A stretch of DNA of 64,000 nt from Flavobacterium paronense (GCF_030409795.1 NZ_JAUFQN010000019.1:434001-498000); one strand, 5' to 3'. Counted from the stretch's first letter, positions 37,685 to 46,994 are shown. Made by a program: numbers and translations. Notes: generated from the letters alone by a model not told the origin.

Positions 37685-38905
37685 TTATAAAATTTCTGCA
37701 ACTACAAATGTACTTCCCCCTATATAAATAAAGTCATTGCTACCAGCGTTTTCCTTGGCAGCCTGATAAGCATTTGATACTGAAATATATGTTTGACCGA
37801 TAAGATTAAACTCAGCTGCTTTTTCTTTTAAAATTACTTCGTCTAATCCTCTTAAAATATCGGGTTTGCAGAAATAATAAATAGCATCTTGTGGAAACAA
37901 AGGCAGGATTTCTTCTAAATTCTTATCATTTACGAGACCTAAAACAATATGAAGTATTTTAAATTTTTGTTTCTGTATCTGATTCAAAACAATTTTAAGT
38001 CCGTGCGAATTATGAGCTGTATCACAAATAACAGTTGGATTTTCTCCCAATTGTTGCCATCTGCCTTGTAGTCGAGTATTCTTTATCACATTCAAAAAAC
38101 CATTTTTAATATCGGTTTCCGAAACGGATAGTAACTTTTTATCTTGTAGTGCTTTTAGGGTTTGCATCACCGTTTTCTTATTGTGAACTTGATAATCGCC
38201 AAGTAGTGCAGAAGGATAAGTTTCATTAATTAAATCGGAAGCAAAATAAATTTCGGAATTCGTTTCTTTGGCTTTAGCTAAGAACACTGGTTTTGTTTCG
38301 GCAACATATTCGCCAATAACTACAGGAATATTCGGTTTGATAATACCAGCTTTTTCAAAAGCAATTAATTCTAAAGTATCACCTAAAAACTGAGTGTGGT
38401 CTAATCCGATATTAGTAATAACCGAAACCAATGGCGTAATTATATTAGTTGAATCCAATCGACCACCCATTCCGACTTCAATAATATTGATATCTGTTTT
38501 CTCTTTTACAAAATACTCAAAAGCCAATCCAACACTCATTTCAAAAAAGCTTAACTCATTAGCTTCAAAAAAAGGTTTATTTTTGTTCATGAAATCTGTT
38601 ACATATTCTTCCGAAATTGGTATTCCGTTGATGGCTATTCGCTCGCGATAATCTTTTAAATGAGGCGAAGTGTACAAACCAACTTTATAGCCGGCTTCTT
38701 GTAAAACGGAAGCCAATAAATGTGAAGTTGACCCTTTTCCATTGGTTCCGGCTATGTGAATACATTTCAAATTACGTTCAGGATTTCCCAAATGTTTGGC
38801 TAACAAAACCGTATTGGTAATGTCCTTTCTATAGGCCGAAGCGCCTTGTGTTTGATACATCGGCAATTTGTTAAACATCCAATCAAGCGTTTCTTTATAG
38901 TTCAT
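37685..38905 (-). CDS. folC: Bifunctional folylpolyglutamate/dihydrofolate synthase
   Basis: A 406-aa Mur-ligase-family enzyme that joins glutamate to dihydropteroate or folates. Visible motifs are the P-loop AGTNGKGSTSH, the folate-site region YTSPHLKDYRERI, the GMGGRLDSTN segment and the C-terminal CDTAHNSHG. The start at 38905 (MNYKETLDWMFNKLPMYQ) fits the family. An in-frame ATG at 38932 would add nine residues without homology. The gene lies between tRNA-Val and the divergent ExbB gene and appears monocistronic. Confidence 0.93.
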   Translation of the reverse strand: MNYKETLDWMFNKLPMYQTQGASAYRKDITNTVLLAKHLGNPERNLKCIHIAGTNGKGSTSHLLASVLQEAGYKVGLYTSPHLKDYRERIAINGIPISEEYVTDFMNKNKPFFEANELSFFEMSVGLAFEYFVKEKTDINIIEVGMGGRLDSTNIITPLVSVITNIGLDHTQFLGDTLELIAFEKAGIIKPNIPVVIGEYVAETKPVFLAKAKETNSEIYFASDLINETYPSALLGDYQVHNKKTVMQTLKALQDKKLLSVSETDIKNGFLNVIKNTRLQGRWQQLGENPTVICDTAHNSHGLKIVLNQIQKQKFKILHIVLGLVNDKNLEEILPLFPQDAIYYFCKPDILRGLDEVILKEKAAEFNLIGQTYISVSNAYQAAKENAGSNDFIYIGGSTFVVAEIL

Positions 38906-39031
38906 AATTTTCGGAAAAAAATTGGCGGTCAATATACTTTTATACGTTTTTTTTCGTTTATATTGTGATGCGCATTTGAAAACACAAAATTGAAATTATT
39001 TTCAGAATTAATTGCCATAAATTAGATAAAT

Positions 39032-39748
39032 ATGATAAGCACGTTTTTACAATTACAAGCTGATACTTTAGCACAAGCCCTTCCAACTGTAGATAAAGCA
39101 AATGCTGCCTTAACAAATGAAGTATCAGTATTAGAATTCATTTTCAAAGGAGGATTATTCCTTATTCCAATTGCCATTTTGTTATTTTATACCATCTATC
39201 TTGTTTTTGAGCGCTATTTGTACATCCATAAAGCAGCCAAAATAGATGAACATTTGATGAAAGACATTCGAAATCATTTGAATAATGCCAATATTGAAAT
39301 GGCGGTTTCTTCAGCAGAAAGAACAGGTAATGCTCAAGGCGCCATCATAAAAGAAGGTGTGCTAACCATTGGAAGACATATTGGCGAAATAGAATCAAAT
39401 ATGGAGCGTGCTGCCAATATCGAAATCGGGTATATGGAAAAGAAATTAGGGCAATTAGGACTGATTGCGGGTATTGCACCAACACTTGGATTTATCGGAA
39501 CCATTTCGGGAGTAATAAAAATTTTCTATGCTATTTCGGTAACAGAAGATATCAGTATCGGTAATATTTCTGGTGGATTGTATGAAAAAATGATTAGTAG
39601 TGGCGCCGGTTTGATTGTTGGTATTATAGCCTATAGCGCGTATCACTTATTCAATGGTAAAATTGATGCATTTTCATTATCTATTCAAAGACAAGTATTA
39701 GAATTTATAAATATAATTCAAAGACCAAATGGCCATAAAGCGAAATAA
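39032..39748 (+). CDS. exbB: MotA/TolQ/ExbB proton channel family protein
   Basis: A 238-aa inner-membrane protein with three helices: one near residues 45-65 and two in the conserved C-terminal part (GLIAGIAPTLGFIGTISGVIKIFYAI and the segment AGLIVGIIAYSAYHLF). With ExbD it forms the proton channel that drives TonB or Tol. It overlaps the ExbD gene by 20 nt. The TonB-like gene at 40747-41628 on the other strand is its likely partner. Confidence 0.92.
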   Translation: MISTFLQLQADTLAQALPTVDKANAALTNEVSVLEFIFKGGLFLIPIAILLFYTIYLVFERYLYIHKAAKIDEHLMKDIRNHLNNANIEMAVSSAERTGNAQGAIIKEGVLTIGRHIGEIESNMERAANIEIGYMEKKLGQLGLIAGIAPTLGFIGTISGVIKIFYAISVTEDISIGNISGGLYEKMISSGAGLIVGIIAYSAYHLFNGKIDAFSLSIQRQVLEFINIIQRPNGHKAK

Positions 39749-40124
39749 ACGATTTCATGCAGAAGTCGCCACATCCTCTTTGAGCGACATTATGTTTTTC
39801 TTGTTGTTGTTTTTCTTAATCATATCTACCTTGGCAAATCCAAATGTTATCCGAATGACTTTGCCAAAATCGAAAACAAATGAAAAGACAAATAAGCAAC
39901 TTATAACGTTATCGGTAACCGAAGAAAAAAGATATTTCATTGACAAAGAAGAAGTGCTTTTGGACCAATTGGAAACCAGATTGTTGCAATTAATGGATCC
40001 GGAAAAGCAGCAAACGGTAATCATAAGAATTCCGGCTACATTGCAAGTACAAGATTTGGTAGATGTTTTGCAAATAGGTGTAAAGAACAAACTGAAGTTT
40101 GTCATTGCAACAAGTCCAAAATAA
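39729..40124 (+). CDS. exbD: ExbD/TolR family biopolymer transport protein
   Basis: A 131-aa protein with a short cytoplasmic start and one transmembrane helix carrying the conserved aspartate in SSLSDIMFFLLLFFLI. A periplasmic domain follows. It is the usual partner of ExbB, whose gene it overlaps by 20 nt, and it should contribute the proton-carrying aspartate to the channel. Confidence 0.92.
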   Translation: MAIKRNKRFHAEVATSSLSDIMFFLLLFFLIISTLANPNVIRMTLPKSKTNEKTNKQLITLSVTEEKRYFIDKEEVLLDQLETRLLQLMDPEKQQTVIIRIPATLQVQDLVDVLQIGVKNKLKFVIATSPK

Positions 40125-40150
40125 AGAGTGTACAATTAAATAGTTAGTAT

Positions 40151-40687
40151 ATGAAACTTATAACTTTATTGTTGATGGCATTTGTAACGGCGTCAACTTT
40201 TGCACAAGACACAGCATTTAAATTTTCTAAAGATGGTTTGACCGATTTTATTGTAACCACTTATGACGGCTCGGCAAAAGACACTTATGCCAGAGCACAA
40301 GCCTGGGTAAAAGATAATGCGAAGAAAAATTTTGTTGTGATTTCATCTGTAGAAAATGAAAAACTTGTTATTGAAGGCACCAAAGAAAATTTTCTATGCA
40401 GTAAAGCAGGAGGAACAACAGTTTGTGCTTCAGCTACTTTCACAATAGAAATAAATTTTAAAGATGGAAAATACAAGTTTGCTGCAAATGGTTTAATAGA
40501 GAAAGCTAATAATTCAGCAAATACTACTGTTCATAATCTGGATGATTTTTCAGAGTATTATAATCCTGATGGCAGCTTAAAAAAATATAAAGACGAAGTG
40601 CCTGCAGCTTACGAATCACTTTTTAATGATTTGAATAAAAGCTTGATTGCCTTTATGGATAAAAAGAAGAAAGCTGAGAACTGGTAA
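40151..40687 (+). CDS. Secreted DUF4468-like protein
   Basis: A 178-aa protein with a signal peptide (FVTASTFAQ) and one domain rich in alternating beta-strand patterns (FKFSKDGLTDFIV, NFVVISSVENEKLVIEG). The shape and length resemble the Bacteroidota DUF4468 family with a TBP-like fold; that assignment is from memory of the family. It follows exbD by 26 nt and probably shares its transcript. The function is unknown. Confidence 0.72.
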   Translation: MKLITLLLMAFVTASTFAQDTAFKFSKDGLTDFIVTTYDGSAKDTYARAQAWVKDNAKKNFVVISSVENEKLVIEGTKENFLCSKAGGTTVCASATFTIEINFKDGKYKFAANGLIEKANNSANTTVHNLDDFSEYYNPDGSLKKYKDEVPAAYESLFNDLNKSLIAFMDKKKKAENW

Positions 40688-40710
40688 TCTTTCCCAAATT
40701 AATAGAAACA

Positions 40711-40742
40711 AAAAATCCCGATTTCACAACCGGGATTTTTTT
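40711..40742. terminator. Terminator between convergent genes
   Basis: A stem AAAAATCCCG (40711-40720) and CGGGATTTTT (40731-40740) around a 10-nt loop, with T and A flanks. It serves the ExbB operon and, in reverse, the TonB-like gene. Confidence 0.88.
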
Positions 40743-40746
40743 ATGT

Positions 40747-41628
40747 TTAGTTCAAACTGAAAGTATAAATTATCTTTCCAACTTGTTTTTCGGGAGCATT
40801 GCTATCCGGTTGCCATTTGGTATTCATAGCAGCAATTTTAGCTTGGTCTAACAAACATTTTGCGGTGTTGGTTGTTCCTTGAACTCCGGCCGTTACACTA
40901 ATGGTATTTCCATTTCTATCCACCGAAACCTGAACCGCAACCCTTCCTTGTTCTTGGCACGTATAATCAGGTTGGGGTTTGTTTAATGCTTTTCGGTTGC
41001 CTAACGCATAACCCGATCCGCTTCCGTTTCCGCCACCATTTCCGCTTCCATTTCCGGAACCCGTGCCCGAACCACTTCCTGTTCCGTTACCCGAACCGTT
41101 TCCACCGCCAGAACCTGTTCCGCTGCCGTTGCCATAATAACCGTTTGAGTTTAGGTTGCCATTAGCGCTGCCTTTATTGCCGCCTTTGGTATCATTTCCA
41201 TCACCACCTTTATTACCTAGAATACTTGATAAAGCATCATTTGCATTTTGAGAAACTTTTGGTTTTACAACTACAGGTTTTATATCTTTTTTGACAGGAA
41301 TGGGTTTGGTTTTAATGTCCTCTTTTTTTGGCACAACAACATTGTCATCGGCATTATCATCTGAAATGATGTTTTCATCAGGTGTTGGTGTTGGTGCCTT
41401 TTTGACTTCATCTTTTACATTTAAGACTTCACTTTTATAATTATCACCCATCCCATAATCGCTATCGCCAAAGTTCATCTCGATGCCGCCACCGCCACCG
41501 CCGCCCATCAGTTTCATATTGGCTGGGGGCCAAAAGCGAAAAAGAAAAAGCAAAAGAATTAACAAAGCATATACTATTGTAGTAATTGCTAACGATTTTT
41601 TATCATTTTCAGTAAGTTGAAAACTCAT
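40747..41628 (-). CDS. TonB-like energy transducer with Gly/Ser/Asn-rich linker
   Basis: A 293-aa protein. Near the N-terminus is one transmembrane helix (IVYALLILLLFLFRFW), then a glycine tract and a Lys/Pro-rich stretch (KPIPVKKDIKPVVVKPK). A low-complexity Gly/Ser/Asn linker covers about residues 140-210. A C-terminal beta domain holds two cysteines (YTCQEQGRVAVQVSVDRNGN and AKCLLDQA). This layout fits a periplasm-spanning TonB or TolA-type protein, and it lies convergent to exbB/exbD. It lacks a clear YP motif of classical TonB, so the exact role is open. Confidence 0.75.
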   Translation of the reverse strand: MSFQLTENDKKSLAITTIVYALLILLLFLFRFWPPANMKLMGGGGGGGIEMNFGDSDYGMGDNYKSEVLNVKDEVKKAPTPTPDENIISDDNADDNVVVPKKEDIKTKPIPVKKDIKPVVVKPKVSQNANDALSSILGNKGGDGNDTKGGNKGSANGNLNSNGYYGNGSGTGSGGGNGSGNGTGSGSGTGSGNGSGNGGGNGSGSGYALGNRKALNKPQPDYTCQEQGRVAVQVSVDRNGNTISVTAGVQGTTNTAKCLLDQAKIAAMNTKWQPDSNAPEKQVGKIIYTFSLN

Positions 41629-41708
41629 AGTTGTTTCTTTTGTTCTTTAATTGTGGTTAAAACGTTTAAAAATACAAATTATTGTGTAATCTAGACAGTT
41701 ATTTTTTT

Positions 41709-42935
41709 CTAAACTAATTGTTTCAGTGCAATTTCAAAAGCAGTAGCGCTTATGTTTTTTTTATCTGCATTCAAATTGTGTGCCTTTTCTAAGGCGGTTT
41801 TAATAATCTCTGAAATATCAGAAAAGATAGCTTCGTCCGTCATTTGTACTTTTTTCTCCATAAAATAAGCAAACACTCTTGCCATGCCACAGTTTGAAAT
41901 GAAGTCGGGAATTAGACTCACTTTGCTGTCGGTTTCTTCCATGATACTACCGAAGAAAATTTCTTTATCAGCAAACGGCACATTGGCTCCACACGAAATA
42001 ACTTCTAAACCGTTATTGATTAAGTTGTCGATTTGGTTTTTTGTTACTAGACGAGATGCTGCACATGGTGTAAATATATCAGCTCCTAATGTCCAGATTC
42101 TTTGATTAATTTCTTCAAATGGTATCATATTTTGCGCTACCAATTTGTTTCCGTCTTTATTTAAAAACAAACTTTTAATTTCTTCAAATGTGTACCCTTC
42201 TTCGTTGATAATTCCACCATCGCGGTCTATAATACCAATAATTTTCACCCCCATTTCGGCAAGATAGAAAGCTGCAGCGGAACCTACATTTCCAAAACCT
42301 TGCACTATAGCTTTTTTGCCTTTTACATCACCACCATAAATATGATAATAATGACGAACGGCTTCGGCAACGCCATAGCCAGTAATCATATCGGCAATAG
42401 TATATTTGCGCAATACATCGGGAGAGAATTTTGGGTTTTCGATTACTTTGATAACGCCTTGACGCAATTGTCCAATACGGTTGATTTTATCTGCTTCGGT
42501 TGGTTTGAAATGTCCGTTAAAAACCCCTTCTTGCGGATGCCAAACACCACATTCTTCGGTAAATGGAATTACTTCGTGAATTTCGTCAACGTTCAAATCG
42601 CCACCTGTTCCGTAGTAGCTTTTTAATAAAGGAGAAACAGCTTTATACCAACGTTGTAAAACGCCTTTTTTGCGTGGATCATTTGGGTCAAAATTGATAC
42701 CCGATTTAGCACCTCCAATAGCTGGACCTGAAACAGAAAATTTCACTTCCATGGTTTTTGCCAATGATAAGACTTCGTTCATGTCTAGTCCTTTTCTCAT
42801 TCGGGTTCCGCCACCAGCAGCACCGCCACGTAGTGAGTTGATTACGGTCCAACCTTCGGCTTCTGTTTCAGCATCTTTCCAATTGAATACTATTTCGGGC
42901 GTTTTATCTTCGAATTTTTTTAATAATTCTTTCAT
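41709..42935 (-). CDS. Glu/Leu/Phe/Val dehydrogenase
   Basis: A 408-aa amino acid dehydrogenase of the Glu/Leu/Phe/Val superfamily, oxidising an amino acid to its oxo acid with NAD(P). The catalytic lysine region is PAIGGAKSGINFDP. The substrate region GTGGDLNVDE and the dinucleotide fold GFGNVGSAAAFYLAEMG are both present. The start at 42935 (MKELLKKFEDKTPEIVF) was chosen; an in-frame ATG at 42959 adds eight unlikely residues. Substrate choice between glutamate and branched-chain or aromatic amino acids cannot be settled here. It appears monocistronic. Confidence 0.88.
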   Translation of the reverse strand: MKELLKKFEDKTPEIVFNWKDAETEAEGWTVINSLRGGAAGGGTRMRKGLDMNEVLSLAKTMEVKFSVSGPAIGGAKSGINFDPNDPRKKGVLQRWYKAVSPLLKSYYGTGGDLNVDEIHEVIPFTEECGVWHPQEGVFNGHFKPTEADKINRIGQLRQGVIKVIENPKFSPDVLRKYTIADMITGYGVAEAVRHYYHIYGGDVKGKKAIVQGFGNVGSAAAFYLAEMGVKIIGIIDRDGGIINEEGYTFEEIKSLFLNKDGNKLVAQNMIPFEEINQRIWTLGADIFTPCAASRLVTKNQIDNLINNGLEVISCGANVPFADKEIFFGSIMEETDSKVSLIPDFISNCGMARVFAYFMEKKVQMTDEAIFSDISEIIKTALEKAHNLNADKKNISATAFEIALKQLV

Positions 42936-42989
42936 TGTGCTATTTAATTTGTGGTGCAAATATAGGAAATAGGAATTAGGAAAATGCCA

Positions 42990-43020
42990 TAAAAAAACGC
43001 CACTCGAAAGTAGCGTTTAT
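42990..43020 (-). terminator. Terminator of the small repeat protein gene
   Basis: A stem with arms AAACGC-C-ACT and AGT-A-GCGTTT around CGAA (42995-43018), followed on the minus strand by a T-run. It lies 7 nt beyond the stop of the 72-aa gene. Confidence 0.82.
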
Positions 43021-43026
43021 ATCAAT

Positions 43027-43245
43027 TTATTTTTTGTTTTCCTTAAAACGTTTGTCTGGTGTTCCGTCTTTTTTCAAAACCACTTTGGTTTCTGTTTTCT
43101 TGTAACGCTTGTCTGGAGTTCCGTCTTTTTTCAAGACTACTTTTGTTTCTGTTTTAGTTTTTGTTACTTTTTTAGTAGCTGTTTGTGCCGATGCAGTCAA
43201 AGTGAAGCCCAAAAGAGCAATAACTGCTAACATTAATTTTCTCAT
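43027..43245 (-). CDS. Small secreted Lys-rich protein with internal 20-aa duplication
   Basis: A 72-aa protein made of a signal peptide (LLGFTLTASAQ) and two nearly identical tandem units built on ETKVVLKKDGTPDKRYK, ending in KENKK. The DNA of the two units is also nearly identical, pointing to a recent duplication. The mature protein is strongly basic. No enzymatic motif is visible; a structural or polyanion-binding role is a guess. It is followed by a clear terminator. Confidence 0.82.
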   Translation of the reverse strand: MRKLMLAVIALLGFTLTASAQTATKKVTKTKTETKVVLKKDGTPDKRYKKTETKVVLKKDGTPDKRFKENKK

Positions 43246-43370
43246 TATATTATATTTTTTGATTTGAGTAGCTAATTTATGAAAAAAGGAAATACGTTTT
43301 GTTAATTAGTAGTTATAAATCGATAGGTTTGATTAGTTTTAACCTTTACTAATAAAAAATCAAAAAGCGT

Positions 43371-43784
43371 ATGGGAATTATAAAAAATTGGCATCAGCAA
43401 CATGCAGAAAACTTATCTTTTGGAAGTCGCTTAGCGGATAAAGTTGCTAGTAATATGGGTTCATGGCGCTTTATTATTATCCAAACTATTATTGTTGGCA
43501 TTTGGATGTTACTGAATGTAGTGGCTTATGTTTCGCATTGGGATCCGTATCCGTTTATTCTTTTGAATTTGCTTTTTTCGACACAAGCGGCTTATGCAGC
43601 GCCCATTATTATGATGGCTCAAAACAGACAAAATGAGCGTGATAGAGCCCAGGCTCAAGCCGATTATCAAACTAATATTGAAGCAAAGGAAGAAATAGAA
43701 GCTTTGGCAATTAAATTGAATTCGATGGAAGTAGATAAGCTGGATAAAATTATCAGAATGTTGGAGGAGCTGGATAAAAAATAA
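43371..43784 (+). CDS. DUF1003 family membrane protein
   Basis: A 137-aa protein with two closely spaced transmembrane helices (FIIIQTIIVGIWMLLNVVAY and PFILLNLLFSTQAAYAAPIIMM), then the charged segment AQNRQNERDRAQAQADY and a coiled-coil tail. This is the standard DUF1003 layout. Its function is unknown. The last 32 nt overlap the 3' end of the convergent anmK gene. Confidence 0.88.
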   Translation: MGIIKNWHQQHAENLSFGSRLADKVASNMGSWRFIIIQTIIVGIWMLLNVVAYVSHWDPYPFILLNLLFSTQAAYAAPIIMMAQNRQNERDRAQAQADYQTNIEAKEEIEALAIKLNSMEVDKLDKIIRMLEELDKK

Positions 43785-44835
43785 CTCCTGAAGCGTGATT
43801 GTATTTCGCACCCGTAACGCTTGCTAAAACATTGCTCTCATTTCTTAGTTTTAAAACACCAAGCAAAGCAAAAATCAATGCTTCTTTGAATTCGATTGTT
43901 TTTTTATCGGGAATGATGAATTGTAGTTGAGGTAAATGGTACTGCATTCTTTCCATCAAAAAATCATTGTAGGTTCCGCCGCCGGTGGCTAAAAGTTTTG
44001 CTTTTTTTATTGGTAATGCTGCTGCCGTTTGAATAGCAATATGTTCGGTAAATGCATGCATTTTATCTTCCGTGGGTATGTTGTGTTTTTCAATCAAAGG
44101 CAAAATAGTTTCTTTTACAAATTCGAATCCGAGTGATTTTGGAAACGGCTTTTTGTAATACGCTACCGCATTTAATTCGGATAATAAATCCATACTAAGT
44201 TTTCCTGATTTTGAAATTTTCCCTTTATCATCATAATCCAATCCGAGTTGATTGGAATAAAAATTCAAAACCGTATTTACAGGTGAAATATCAAAAGCAA
44301 TTCGGTTGCCGTTTTGTTCAAATGACACATTAGAAAAGCCACCCATATTCAAACAATAGTCATAATTGGCAAACAAAATTCTATCGCCAATCGGAACCAA
44401 AGGGGCACCTTGTCCGCCAAGTTGAACATCTTGCACCCGGAAATCACAAACTACAGTTTCATTCAGGATTTTTGCTATTTCAGGAAGATTGCCAATTTGA
44501 AGCGTATAGCCGTTTTGAGGTTGATGTAAAATTGTATGTCCATGAGAACAAACGGCATCAAGATTTTTCAAGTCGTGCTTTTCGATGAAAGTTTTGATGA
44601 CATTTGCTATAAGAAGGGTATACTCTTTATTCAGTTTTTTTAATTCGGCTTCCGAAAAACCAACAGCAGTTTTTAATTTGTTCAACCAATTAATGTCATA
44701 CGAAACGGTTTCGCTTTCAAGGATTTTGAAGCTCCATTTGTCTTCAATTATTGAAAAATGTATGTGCGCCAAATCAATGCCGTCAAGCGAAGTGCCTGAC
44801 ATTACTCCAATAACATTATAGGTTTGTTTAAACAT
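43753..44835 (-). CDS. anmK: Anhydro-N-acetylmuramic acid kinase
   Basis: A 360-aa sugar kinase of peptidoglycan recycling that converts anhydro-MurNAc to MurNAc-6-phosphate. The N-terminal signature GVMSGTSLDGID is clear. Further ASKHA-type motifs are VCSHGHTILHQP, CLNMGGFSNVSF and the ATP-site ATGGGTYNDFLMER. The length is normal. The end overlaps the DUF1003 gene on the other strand by 32 nt. Confidence 0.94.
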   Translation of the reverse strand: MFKQTYNVIGVMSGTSLDGIDLAHIHFSIIEDKWSFKILESETVSYDINWLNKLKTAVGFSEAELKKLNKEYTLLIANVIKTFIEKHDLKNLDAVCSHGHTILHQPQNGYTLQIGNLPEIAKILNETVVCDFRVQDVQLGGQGAPLVPIGDRILFANYDYCLNMGGFSNVSFEQNGNRIAFDISPVNTVLNFYSNQLGLDYDDKGKISKSGKLSMDLLSELNAVAYYKKPFPKSLGFEFVKETILPLIEKHNIPTEDKMHAFTEHIAIQTAAALPIKKAKLLATGGGTYNDFLMERMQYHLPQLQFIIPDKKTIEFKEALIFALLGVLKLRNESNVLASVTGAKYNHASGVIFYPAPPTF

Positions 44836-44855
44836 TGGCTAAATTTACGAAAACG

Positions 44856-44887
44856 TTTGAAATTTTGACTTTTATATTCTACTTTTG
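44856..44887 (+). promoter_or_regulatory. Bacteroidota-type promoter of the acyl-CoA dehydrogenase gene
   Basis: TTTG at 44856-44859, a 20-bp spacer and TACTTTTG at 44880-44887 match the -33/-7 pair known for flavobacteria. Transcription should start near 44893, about 40 nt before the ATG. Confidence 0.6.
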
Positions 44888-44930
44888 CTCACCAAAATTA
44901 AGGAAACAACAAACATAAATCTTCACAACT

Positions 44931-46067
44931 ATGGATTTTAATTTAACCGAAGAACAGCTAATGATTCAACAAGCCGCGAGAGATTTTGCTGTTGCAGAAT
45001 TATTGCCTGGCGTAATTGAACGAGACGAGCATTCTAAGTTCCCAACAGAACAAGTCAAAATGATGGCGGAATTAGGATTCTTAGGAATGATGGTTGACCC
45101 AAAGTATGGTGGAGCAGGTTTAGACAGTGTCTCGTATGTTTTGGCGATGACCGAAATTGCTAAAGTGGATGCTTCGGCTGCGGTTATCATGTCGGTGAAT
45201 AATTCATTGGTTTGTGCCGGAATGGAAAAATACTGTTCGGAAGAACAAAAAATGAAATATTTAGTGCCTTTGGCAAAAGGGGATGTTATCGGAGCATTTT
45301 GCTTATCTGAACCGGAAGCGGGAAGTGATGCGAGTTCGCAAAAAACCACTGCCAAAGATATGGGCGATTACTATTTGCTAAACGGAACCAAAAACTGGAT
45401 TACCAATGGAAATTCAGCATCAACATACTTAGTCATTGCACAAACTGATGTCGAAAAAGGGCACAAAGGTATCAATGCTTTTATTGTTGAAAAAGGTTGG
45501 GCCGGATTTGAAATTGGTCCAAAAGAAAAGAAAATGGGAATCCGCGGAAGCGATACACATTCGTTGATGTTTAGCGATGTTAAAGTTCCTAAGGAAAACA
45601 GAATTGGAGCTGACGGATTTGGATTTAACTTTGCGATGAACGTGTTAAACGGCGGAAGAATTGGGATTGCATCACAAGCACTCGGAATTGCAACTGGCGC
45701 TTATGAATTGGCTTTAAAATATTCGCACGAGAGAAAAGCCTTTGGGAAAGAGATTTTTAAACACCAAGTGATTGCATTCAAATTAGCCGATATGTATGTA
45801 AAAATTACAGCAGCCAAGCTTTTGATTATGAAAGCGGCTTGTGAAAAAGACGAAGGAAAAGACATTGCACATTCGGGTTCAATGGCAAAATTATACGCTT
45901 CTGAAATTGCTTTGGAAGTGGCCAATGAAGCAGTTCAAATTCACGGAGGAAACGGATATGTTGCCGAATATCATGTAGAAAGAATGATGCGGGATTCAAA
46001 AATTACTCAGATTTATGAAGGAACTTCAGAAATTCAGAGAATTGTAATTTCTCGTGGATTGGTATAA
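44931..46067 (+). CDS. Acyl-CoA dehydrogenase
   Basis: A 378-aa FAD enzyme of fatty-acid or branched-chain amino-acid breakdown. The FAD/substrate motif CLSEPEAGSDASS and the NWITNG segment are present. The C-terminal signature MMRDSKITQIYEGTSEIQR includes the catalytic glutamate position of short- and medium-chain enzymes. The length and layout fit the butyryl-CoA type. The gene has its own promoter and terminator. Confidence 0.92.
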   Translation: MDFNLTEEQLMIQQAARDFAVAELLPGVIERDEHSKFPTEQVKMMAELGFLGMMVDPKYGGAGLDSVSYVLAMTEIAKVDASAAVIMSVNNSLVCAGMEKYCSEEQKMKYLVPLAKGDVIGAFCLSEPEAGSDASSQKTTAKDMGDYYLLNGTKNWITNGNSASTYLVIAQTDVEKGHKGINAFIVEKGWAGFEIGPKEKKMGIRGSDTHSLMFSDVKVPKENRIGADGFGFNFAMNVLNGGRIGIASQALGIATGAYELALKYSHERKAFGKEIFKHQVIAFKLADMYVKITAAKLLIMKAACEKDEGKDIAHSGSMAKLYASEIALEVANEAVQIHGGNGYVAEYHVERMMRDSKITQIYEGTSEIQRIVISRGLV

Positions 46068-46123
46068 TATTTTTTTATATATTTGAGGAACTGCTTTATT
46101 TAAGTTTTAAATTAATACTCACT

Positions 46124-46152
46124 AAACCCTTTCAGCAACGAAAGGGTTTTTT
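46124..46152 (+). terminator. Terminator after the acyl-CoA dehydrogenase gene
   Basis: A perfect 10-bp stem (AAACCCTTTC at 46124-46133, GAAAGGGTTT at 46140-46149) with a 6-nt loop and a T-run. Confidence 0.9.
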
Positions 46153-46179
46153 GATTGAAAAAAATAGTACTTTTACCTT

Positions 46180-46857
46180 ATGTATGAAGAACTAAAATAT
46201 TGGTACCTCCGTGATCACAAATTGTTTTGGACCTTGAGCATGTCTCAAATTAAGCAGTTGTGTATCATTACTGGATTTAAAAAAGCTAAAAAGGGAGATG
46301 TCATTTATTTTTCTTCTTCTGATGTACCTCGCGTTTTTTTACTCAAAAAGGGCAACATTAAGATTGTTTCTGTAGATGAAGAAGGAAACGAAACGGTTAA
46401 GGATATCATTCAAAAAGGAGATTTGTTCGGAGAACTGGAGTTAGACAATGACAGAAATTCTAATGAATATGCCAAAGCTTTGACCGATGATATTATTATT
46501 TGTAGTTTCTTGATGTCGGATTTTGAAGATTTGTTGTTACGAAATCCAAGTTTAGCCTTGTCTTATACTAAATTTGTTGGCCTCAAAATGAAACGCATCA
46601 AAAACAATTATTCCAATTTGATGTCCAAAGACGCTAAAACCCGCTTGCTAACCTTTTTGAAAGACTGGGCTGAACGTGATGGCAAACAGGTTGGAAATAG
46701 AGTCATCATCGAAAATTACCTTACCCAAAACGATATAGCGCAAATAATCTGTACCTCCCGCCAAACGGCTACTTCATTGCTAAATGAATTAGAAGAAAAT
46801 GGTTTGATGCATTATGGCCGAAAAGAAATTATTATTGAGGATATTTCCAAACTATAG
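46180..46857 (+). CDS. Crp/Fnr family transcriptional regulator (second copy)
   Basis: A 225-aa regulator with a cyclic-nucleotide-binding fold (VFLLKKGNIKIVSVDEEGNE, GDLFGELEL). Its winged helix contains LTQNDIAQIICTSRQTATSLLNELEENG. The SRQTAT recognition helix differs from that of the other Crp protein in the window (GLRVETVIREL), so the two should read different sites. It lies upstream of a redox-related cluster. A promoter-like block shared with the AhpD-like gene begins 14 nt after its stop. Confidence 0.9.
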   Translation: MYEELKYWYLRDHKLFWTLSMSQIKQLCIITGFKKAKKGDVIYFSSSDVPRVFLLKKGNIKIVSVDEEGNETVKDIIQKGDLFGELELDNDRNSNEYAKALTDDIIICSFLMSDFEDLLLRNPSLALSYTKFVGLKMKRIKNNYSNLMSKDAKTRLLTFLKDWAERDGKQVGNRVIIENYLTQNDIAQIICTSRQTATSLLNELEENGLMHYGRKEIIIEDISKL

Positions 46858-46870
46858 TTTCTAAAATTTC

Positions 46871-46930
46871 TTTAGGAAAATTGTCCATAACCTTGCGTTT
46901 ATAGCTGTCGCATCTTTAACCTTGTCAATG
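46871..46930 (+). repeat. Shortened copy of the AhpD-like gene promoter block
   Basis: Two blocks here recur upstream of 48719. The first (46871-46899) contains GGAAAATTGTCCAT, then ACCTTGCGTT. The second contains AGCTGTCGCATCTTT and TGTCAAT. Here only 3 nt separate the blocks, against about 24 nt in the other copy, and the TTTG of the -7 box is lost. A 40-codon open frame from 46928 follows, but it overlaps an opposite-strand gene and looks like debris. This is probably a decayed promoter duplicate. Confidence 0.7.
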
Positions 46931-46994
46931 GCTATTAATAAAAAAGTGCCTGCAAAGGCAAAGCCTAATACAAGCACATTAGTTTATTATTATT

